Positions 56,801 to 64,000 of a DNA stretch of 64,000 nt are shown here, in pieces. Location of the stretch: positions 496,001 to 560,000 of the forward strand of contig NC_031468.1 of assembly GCF_000006565.2 (NCBI RefSeq), written 5' to 3'. The notes beneath the pieces are model-generated. The model was not told where the DNA came from and ran no database searches. It saw nothing but the letters and a program-made list of their open reading frames with translations. Position numbers and translations under genes: made by a program. Positions within the stretch are counted from its first letter, which is position 1. The number at the start of each line of letters is the position of its first letter. Source of the DNA: Toxoplasma gondii ME49. Taxonomy: Eukaryota > Apicomplexa > Conoidasida > Eucoccidiorida > Sarcocystidae.

Positions 56801-59411
56801 AAGGAGCTTGATAGCAAAAAACGCGAGAACGTCTGGCAGTTCCGAATCGGTGAAGAGGCTGCTCACAGTCTATGGTGTAAATTATGGTGCCCGTGGCTCT
56901 TCTTGTTGAAATGTCTTCTTTTCTCTAATTTATTTCATGTTCTTTGCTATCGTTCTCTCTTGCTGCTTTATTCGCGCTTGAGCTTCTCGGTGTCCCTCCC
57001 CCTTGTACCGCGTATCACCTCTTCTTCGTTATATTCATGCTCCAAAGTACACACACACACATGCATGTATATACATATATATATATATGTATATATATGT
57101 ATATATTTTTATATGTATATGTGCGTGTCTCTCTGTGTTTGCATAGTCGGCTAGCTGGGAGGAGGACGGAGAGGTGGACGTCGAGTTGGATGCGTCAGCT
57201 CCGTGGGAGAGCTCGCCATCTTCCAGGAGCATCAAGGCCGACGTCGCGGAACTTTCCTCTTCTCGTTCTTCTTCCGCTGCAGCTGAAGAGCTATGCCCTT
57301 CTGGTGCCCGCCTCCCCTGGCGCTCGCAGGTCGCTGCAAACGCGCTGACGCGCTTCGCCTGGCGTCCGGAGGTTCTGACAAGCTGTCTGCGCGACCGACG
57401 GGGGACAGAGAGAAGACGAAGCAGCGGGGACCTCTCCGCCGTCGCTGCGGCAGCTGCTGCGGCGACTCTAGCTGTGTTTCGTTCTCCTCTCGCGTTCTCG
57501 TCTAGAGGAAAAGAGGGAGGCGAGGACAACAAGACTCTCAACGCAAGGGGAGAGGCCGCAGACCTCCGCGCGCAGGCGTACACGCAGTTTGGACGGGCAG
57601 ACGCCATCCCTGGGGAGGGGACTCGAGAGCAACAGTCTGGAGAGAGAGATTCCGAATTTGCGCCTCCCCGATTCTGTGCCCGAGAGAGCGAACAGTCTCT
57701 TCGAGACGATGAAGAGGATGGTGGAGCGGGAGCTCGGAGCCGCGGACCTGCGACCTTGCGAACCACTGCGGGTGTACGGACACCCGGAGAGTCGGCGCGG
57801 GACGCCGAGTCGAGTGCGCCGGCCCCGGCTGGCGTCTGTGCGAGTGGCGATCGAGGCAACGCGATTTACGAGGCATCTTCGTCGTTCGTCTTTCCACTTC
57901 GGCGTTGCTCTTCGGCGCCAGCTTTGCCGCACTTTCTCAGTGATCTGTCTTTGTTCTCAGCTCGCCAGGAGGCGCCTTCGAAGGCCGGCTGCAACGTCTC
58001 GCGTGCCAACGCCTCCCGAGCGTCGCGCTGGTTCTCTGGGGTGGCGTTTCGAAAGGACAAGGAGCGCACTGCCGATGGGAGTACGCGCGAACCACGACAA
58101 GAAGGTGGAGCGTCTCCGCCGAAGAAACAGCGACACAAACGCGAGCGGGGGCCGCGATCCGGTGCAGTACCCGTTGAACTCACGACGCTGCTCAGTGTGG
58201 ACGGCGAACGCATCCAAGGCGGTGTCTGCACCCTCCACGAAGCGTGGGCAACGCCGCTGACGCTGGGCATCACACTCTGGCTGATTTACGTCCAGATTCC
58301 GAAGGCCTTTCTCCCAGGACTTATCGTGATTGGTACGCGAAAATGACGCGTGGAGGGCGAGTACGCAGACCGCCAGGACGCAGGTGGAAGCGGACCAGCG
58401 GTAGATAGAGCAGAGAAACCGAGTCAGACTGCCAGCGACTCAGAACCTTTCCTGCCTCGCGGCATGACTCCTAGATGGGTCTTCTGCGCGCTGGAACCTC
58501 CATATCGGCTAAAGAAAGGGAACTTCGAAACAGACGCGTCTGTGTCCTCTCAGATCATCTCCATCTTACCTTCTGTCTCTCCGTCGTATACGAGTACCTT
58601 GCTCTCCTTAGCATTCTTCGTATCTTCCAGTGTCGGTTTCGCGTTGCATGCACTTCCGTCAGTCTCTCGGGACGTTGCGACATCTGCCGCTTCGGATTTG
58701 AAACGCATACAGTGCCTGCGTTTCGTCGCTTCCTTCGCATGCGCGGCTCGGCCTTCCCCTGTTCTCTGTTTCTCTTTCTCTCAGCGGTGTGTCTCCTTCT
58801 GCAAATTCTTCTGACTCGGCACTTGCGCCATTTGACGCGGCGCTTGATGGTCTGCCGAGACGCGCGCCTGCATGCTTGCCGAGAATTTTTCGCGCAGTTC
58901 CGACATGTCAAACTCCTCTGTCTCGAACGCTTTGCCTATCGCCGTCTTCGTGTGCTTCGCCACCACGAGCTGCAGCGCCTCAAGTAGGACGGCTTGCTTG
59001 TGCCTTCTCCAAGTGACCGCTCGACTCTTTTGAGTCGTCCCAGGATGCCTGGAGGCTCGCTAAAACCTTTGGTGTGACTTTGTCGCTTGTGTACTCGCCT
59101 GGCGGGAAAAGGGAAGCAGGTAGTGTCTCTTGCGCATTCCGCGGCGTATCGGCGCGTTGGCTGTCCCCCAAACCGGGGAAGCTCGCGGTCGCTTTTTGCC
59201 TAGAACGTGAGGTCACTGCCAGTGGCATTAGAAGACACAAAGGCGCGGAGGGTCTCTGCCTCCCACTGGGAATATCCATGTGGATGCAAAAATGAAAGGA
59301 GACAGAACTCACCGACGCTGGTGCCTTCCTGTGTGATGCGAAGGGGCACCCAAGTCTCTCCCGCTGCTATCTATAACTGTCTACATATATATATGCACAT
59401 CCATGGTGTAC

Positions 59412-59445
<34 letters not shown>

Positions 59446-61933
59446 ATATATACATGTATATATATATATATATATATGTGTATTTGTACATCATATATTT
59501 TGAGGCATGCATATGGTTGTATGGATATGAGTATTTGCTACTTCGTGTTTGAATGCCAATTGTCCATTTCTGCTTGCTTTCGCGTTGTTGCTTTGTTTCA
59601 GGTGGCGCTATTATCTGCATGCCATTGGGAGTTACTTTTTCATTTGCACTCCATTGGTCGTGAAGGTGGTAGTTTTGTTCTCCCTGGTCTGTTCGCACCA
59701 GAAGCTCACTGCGGCGTCGAACATCTTCTCGTCTCTCGCGCTCATCGACAGGGCTCTGAACGCGCTTAATTCTCTCCCGGTTCTCCTCGCGGAATTCACC
59801 GCGGCCGCCGTCTCCTTCTCGCGCTTCTCCGCCTTCCTCGCCACACACTGGAGAGCCGCGGACCCGGTGCTCTCTCTGCCGACGGGTGGGGAGTCACAAG
59901 GCGCCTGGAAGAAGCGGCGGCCGCCGCGCCTGACCTGTGTGAGGGAGGCGCCTGCCGAGCGAGACGAACGGAGAGGACGAACCGAGGAACGCATTCGAGA
60001 AGCCTTGCCTGGAAAGGAGACGACGACGCCTGCGGGGCGAGCGCGTACGGACGCAAAGGAGGGGACAGCGTCATCGGGGAGCTGGGGGAGAACGAGAGGC
60101 AGGGAGACAGCTGCAGAGGCCGCAGGCGGACTGACCGAGACTGCAGTAGACAAACAGAGTTTCAGGCCAAGGGACGAATCCCTTGTTTCGGCGAATACCG
60201 GGCAGACAGGAGACAGACGATTTTCCAGGGAGAAGGCAGAGACGCTCCACGCACCGTCGTCGCTCTCCGGAATCCCTACAGAAGGGTGGGCACAGGCAGG
60301 CGCTGTTCCTGTTCCGTCGTCTGCGGTCTCCAAGTCGTCTTCGGTGTGCCGGTGTTCGTCTTCTTCTTCTTCTCGGGACTGTCTCGCAGGCGAATGCACT
60401 CCCCGCGCTGTCCCCGCATCTGCAAATGCCTTCAGCGACTCTAGCTCTTATCGAAGCCAGGCGCGAGTTTCAATGCCTCTGGGAAGTCCAGGACGAAGCA
60501 AATGTCTTATTCGTCTCTCTCGCTGCTACTTCGCATGGCATTCCTTGACACCTTCCGAACTGGAGGAATTCGCGCAATCGTGCTCAACTGTTCCGTCCCT
60601 CCGCTCATCCTTCTGCTGTTCCTTCGGTTCGTCCTCTGCTTCGTTCTCTTCTCCTTCTCTTTTGTCATCGTCCTCTGTTTCCTTCTCGTCTCCTTCTCTT
60701 TTGTCATCGTCCTCTGCTTCCTTCTCGTCTCCTTCTCTTTTGTCATCGTCCTCTGCTTCCTTCTCTTCTCCGCCTCTTTTGTCATCGTCCTCTGCTTCCT
60801 TCTCTTCTCCGCCTCTTTTGTCATCGTCTTCTGCTTCCCTATCTTCGCCTTCTCTCTTGGCTTCGTCTTCTGCTTCCTTCTCTTCGTCCTCTTCGTCCTG
60901 CTTCTGTTCTTCCTCTGGAGCGTTCCCAGCTTCTGCAGCGTCGGCGGGTGCGCTCGTGAGTCGCAGCAAAGTGGTGTTGAAGAACATCAATTTGTCGGTG
61001 CATGCAGGCGAGTTGACGGTCGTCGTCGGGCCTTCAGGCGGAGGGAAAAGCAGCCTCCTCTGTGCGCTCATCGGCGAGCTGGTCCTCCTCCACGGCTCGG
61101 TTGCGGTCGCGGGAGAGAGGCCGGAGGAGGTCTTGGAAGGCAGCGGAGTCTTCCCCGTTCACAGGCAGGGTGACGAGAGGCCGAACCCCACAGGACGTTC
61201 AAGTGAAGAAGTTGAACAGGAAAAAAGTCGCGACGCCACACGCAACTCTGGACTCGCGCGAGAGCGATCTCGGGCAGGGACCTCGAGTCGCGTCGCTCGA
61301 ACAAGGGAAGAAGACGGCGCCCATCGTGAGGTCCAAAAAGAAAAAGGAGAGGCCTGGCGGAACGGCCAAGAAGGCGGCGAGGAAGGAGGACGTCGCGGTG
61401 AAGAACCGGGGGACGAAGGAGACAGCGAGGAAGCAGAACATGAGCAAGACGACGCAGAAGACAGCGAAGCGATGGAAGGCATTCAAGTGGGATATGCTGC
61501 ACAGCAACCTTGGCTATTTCGCGGCACCGTTCGAGAAAACATTCTGTTCGGACGGTCCTTCGACGCAGGCGCGTACCACAAGGTCCTGACCGCATGCGCA
61601 CTGCACAGCGACCTCAAGAAACTTGCATGCAAAGACATGACGGAGCTCGACAGCGGCGGCCAGTGTCTCAGCGGTTAGTGTCGGCCCTTGTCACTGGTGG
61701 AAGGGACGCGTTTGGCTCTGCGCGAGCCAGCAGGTTCTCTCTCCACCCAGATCAAAGCCTTCATGTGGATTGCCGTCTGTACTTAGCCAACTTCATGCAG
61801 GTCCCCTCTGCCATGTATCCTGTGGCACTCACCATGCCTGTGAATGTCGAGCCATCTGCGTATACATGCATGCATGCAGACGTCGATGTCTCAATGCATT
61901 TTTATTTGCATATACGTATCGATCCACGAATTC

Positions 61934-61989
<56 letters not shown>

Positions 61990-63211
61990 ATAGATTCGCA
62001 CATTGATAGAGACGTAGGGGTGAATAGGTAGATGAGTGTATAGATGGATAGACAGGTAGATACATTGATGGATAGATTTGTAGATACACAGGTGTAGACG
62101 TGTATTTCAATACATACTTTTCTGTTTATACATATAAATAAATATAAATATATATAAATATATATATATATATATATGTATTTATGTCTACGTGTATGTG
62201 TGTCAGTGGGTAGGTTGAGCTGGCGTGTGTCTGGATTGAGATTCTGTGGTTGCACTCAGCGGGCGTTTCGCTGCGTCTCTTTTCGTCTGGTTTGGTGCAT
62301 GTCCTGCGTTGTTGTTCCTTCGGATGGGTCGCTCCGGCGTTTGTCGTGCTTTGCCTTAGCCGGTCTATTTGTGTGGCGGTTTGAGTCAAGGTTGATTGAT
62401 TGAAACCCTTTTGTTCGTCTCCCCCTTGAGCGCTCTTCGCTCGCGCGTCTTGAGGTTCCTCAGACGTCTCGAGAGCACTGGTTATCACTGTCCATCTACA
62501 CAGACAGAGAAGGGGAATGTCGAATGCATATCGCACCAGTCTTCACCTTCCCCTCGGGTCGCTGGACTTGCGTTCTCGTCTCTTCATGTCACTCTCCGAG
62601 AGACGAGGTTTATTTCCTGTGGAGCGCGTTGTTGACATGCAGCTGAGCCGATTCGTGTCTCTGCATGCAGAACGCATCCTCCCCCTCTCCGCTCGTCGCG
62701 CATATGTCGAAACCGCTTCAGTGGCTTGTGACAGTCCCGCGTCTGGCTCCTCTTCACTGGTCGTCTCCTCGTCTGTCACCTTCGTTTTCCGCTTCTTGCC
62801 TCTCTCCTCGTTCAGGTGGACAACGTACACGAGTCGGACTCGCTCGTGCTCTCTACGGCGCGGCCCTCGCAGCTTCCGCTTCTGCTGCATCTTCTTCGCT
62901 CTCGTCGTCTTCTCCCTCTGCGGCTTCCGGGTCCTCTGTGGTTTCTTCTTCCTTCGTGTCTTCCCCTCCTTTGTGTCTGAAGTCCCGCGCCTCGGGGGGA
63001 TTTGGAGGCAGAGCCCAGGGCGCAAGCGACCTGTCTGTCAAGCGTCTGCAGGTCAGGAGATCGGCTGCAGGCGGTCGGCCTTTGCAACGCGCCCAGAGAC
63101 GAACGAAAGGGAAGGCAAAGCCAGCCTTTCTCTTTCTCATCGACGACCCGTTCAGTTCTCTCGATGCAGTGACTGCGACGTGGATTTGGAGGCATGTCTT
63201 TGCCGACGGAG
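53830..63211 (+). CDS. ABCC/MRP-type ABC transporter, N-terminal half (3' part off window)
   Basis: This is a membrane exporter of the ABCC family. Visible exons are 53830-56328, 57147-58332, 58785-58983, 59602-61673 and 62816-63211; all phases close and give about 2117 residues, with at least one exon beyond. Transmembrane domain 1 is spread over exons 1-4: PAYLLGLLRLLEVLLAACLP, NLVLLLAVSMVVCSLLHVAV, ELTTLLSVDGERIQGGV, WATPLTLGITLWLIYVQIPK and WRYYLHAIGSYFFICTPLVV. NBD1 has Walker A GPSGGGKSS (about 1771), the Q-loop YAAQQPWLFRGTVRENILFG, signature LSGGQRTRVGLARALY across the exon 4/5 junction, and Walker B FLFLIDDPFSSLDA (about 2089). Asp after Walker B instead of Glu is usual for ABCC NBD1. 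Large Ser- and Glu-rich insertions lie inside TMD1, before NBD1 and within NBD1. No TMD0 is evident. The substrate is unknown. Confidence 0.87.
55558..55684 (+). repeat. Poly-Ser coding repeat in ABC exon 1
   Basis: Runs of tct/tcc with occasional gcg/acg encode about 40 residues that are nearly all Ser, with some Ala and Thr. They lie in the insertion between the second and third membrane segments. Confidence 0.9.
57053..57120. repeat. CA/TA microsatellite in ABC intron 1
   Basis: A short (AC)n run followed by (TA)n and ATGTATATAT units, ending just before the acceptor of ABC exon 2 at 57147. Confidence 0.85.
59411..59477. repeat. AT microsatellite in ABC intron 3
   Basis: A (TA)n run with two small interruptions, 125 bases upstream of the exon 4 acceptor. 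Confidence 0.9.
60632..60880 (+). repeat. 39-bp coding minisatellite before NBD1
   Basis: Six full 39-bp units (60632, 60671, 60710, 60749, 60788 and 60827) and a partial seventh encode 13-residue repeats of the form SSSASFSSPSLLS. Units are 80-97% alike by eye, and adjacent units are closest. The array sits in the linker just upstream of NBD1 of the ABC transporter. Confidence 0.92.
61943..61986. repeat. AT microsatellite in ABC intron 4
   Basis: A pure (TA)n tract, followed by a degenerate gatagatggatagac-type tetranucleotide stretch (62000-62090) and a second AT tract at about 62140-62178. Confidence 0.9.
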
Positions 63212-64000
63212 GTACGTCGCGAGTCCAGGCTCAATCTCGATAAAACTGAGATGGAACCTTCCCTCTTCTCGTAGGCTTCATGGCTTTGCACGCGGTCCCC
63301 TCTTTGTTGTCTTCTCTCTGCGGCGTCGTGACACCGGAACCAGGCCCACACGAAAGGAAGCTTTCGCGTTCTGTTCAAAGCGGGTACCAGGCATCATCTT
63401 TGCGTTTCGCAAAAGGCCAGTTCTTCCGGGGTTTGAGTCTGCATGGTCGGTGCAGGCAACCGATATGCAAAAGCGATTCACACGACAGCGATCCACGTCT
63501 CCCTACCGATATCGATATCCCCGGATGGCATGCCATCTCCATATGGAGTTTGAGTTTCAATCTTTCGATCCACGCACCTGCTGTCGCCTCTCCATCTGAA
63601 TCGGACACAAACGCGTCTCATCGTTCTCCTCTCTCTTCCGGTTTCTTTCATCGCTTCTCTCGTTTTTCTCTTCGTTTCGCCGTTCTTCGCGCCAGTCCCG
63701 GTTTCGCCTCTCCGATTCCTCTCCCTGATCTCCACTTCGTCGTCTTTGCTCCTCCATCGTCTTCTCGAAAACGTCGAAGAAACGTCTTTCCTATGTGCTT
63801 ACACATGCCTTTCTTCCTCCTCTTGGATGCGCCCCTTCGCTTCTTCACCGCTTCGTTTTTCTCATCGTGCATCCCCTCTCGTTCCCTCCCGCGTCCCGTC
63901 GCATCCACCGTCTGGAGAGAATTGTTTTCACTTCGTAGGCATCTGGCAGCTCCCGTCTGTGGTCCAATGATGACGCATGCCGGCTTTTGCTTGTTTCGTT
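63212..64000. other. ABC transporter intron to right edge
   Basis: The exon ending at 63211 has a GTACGT donor, so this stretch begins as an intron. I could not place the next exon, which should carry the NBD1 H-loop: possible acceptors near 63930-63960 either hit stops or give no H-loop match. The sequence is pyrimidine-rich from 63600 to 63900. Confidence 0.5.

Noticed and set aside
57035..57859. 274-codon minus-strand frame
   Set aside because: Shadow of ABC exon 2; the plus frame leads to recognisable TMD1 helices.

Overview
The window looks like nuclear DNA of a coccidian apicomplexan, most likely Toxoplasma gondii. A single-exon 580-codon gene at 35695-37437 has the length, signal peptide and six Apple/PAN domains of the microneme lectin MIC4. 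It is preceded by an intron-less 2304-codon gene with two plant-like AP2 domains. From memory this is the AP2Ib-1/MIC4 neighbourhood of chromosome Ib; I could not check that against a database. Other signs agree: GC-rich genes with many short introns, long Ser/Glu-rich insertions in conserved proteins, AT dinucleotide tracts in introns and spacers, and AAAATG start contexts at some genes.

Layout, left to right. (1) 1-2140, minus: PIG-P, a subunit of the first enzyme of GPI-anchor synthesis, running off the left edge. (2) 4176-12930, minus: a complete nine-exon SPB1/FTSJ3-type rRNA 2'-O-methyltransferase. (3) 12931-14808: divergent spacer with a low-confidence small gene at 14054. (4) 14809-19097, plus: a five-exon USE1-type SNARE. 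(5) 19098-25002: about 6 kb without a supportable CDS. (6) 25003-31917, plus: the ApiAP2 factor. (7) 35695-37437, plus: MIC4. (8) 39618-46066, minus: a seven-exon Tas-like aldo/keto reductase with a long N-terminal extension. (9) 46221-51531, minus: an unrecognised protein with an N-terminal hydrophobic segment, built from one large and four small exons. (10) 53830 to the right edge, plus: the first half of a very large ABCC/MRP-type ABC transporter.

The genes do not form a pathway. PIG-P (ER GPI synthesis), USE1 (ER-Golgi SNARE), SPB1 (nucleolus) and the reductase are housekeeping functions. MIC4 is a parasite invasion and lectin gene, and the AP2 gene is a regulator. Exon models come from reading GT..AG sites and checking that every junction keeps the reading frame. 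All phases close for SPB1, USE1, the reductase, the unknown gene and the visible part of the ABC gene. The uncertain junctions are the SPB1 exon 5 donor, the reductase exon 1/2 junction and the 3' end of the unknown gene; they are flagged in the entries.
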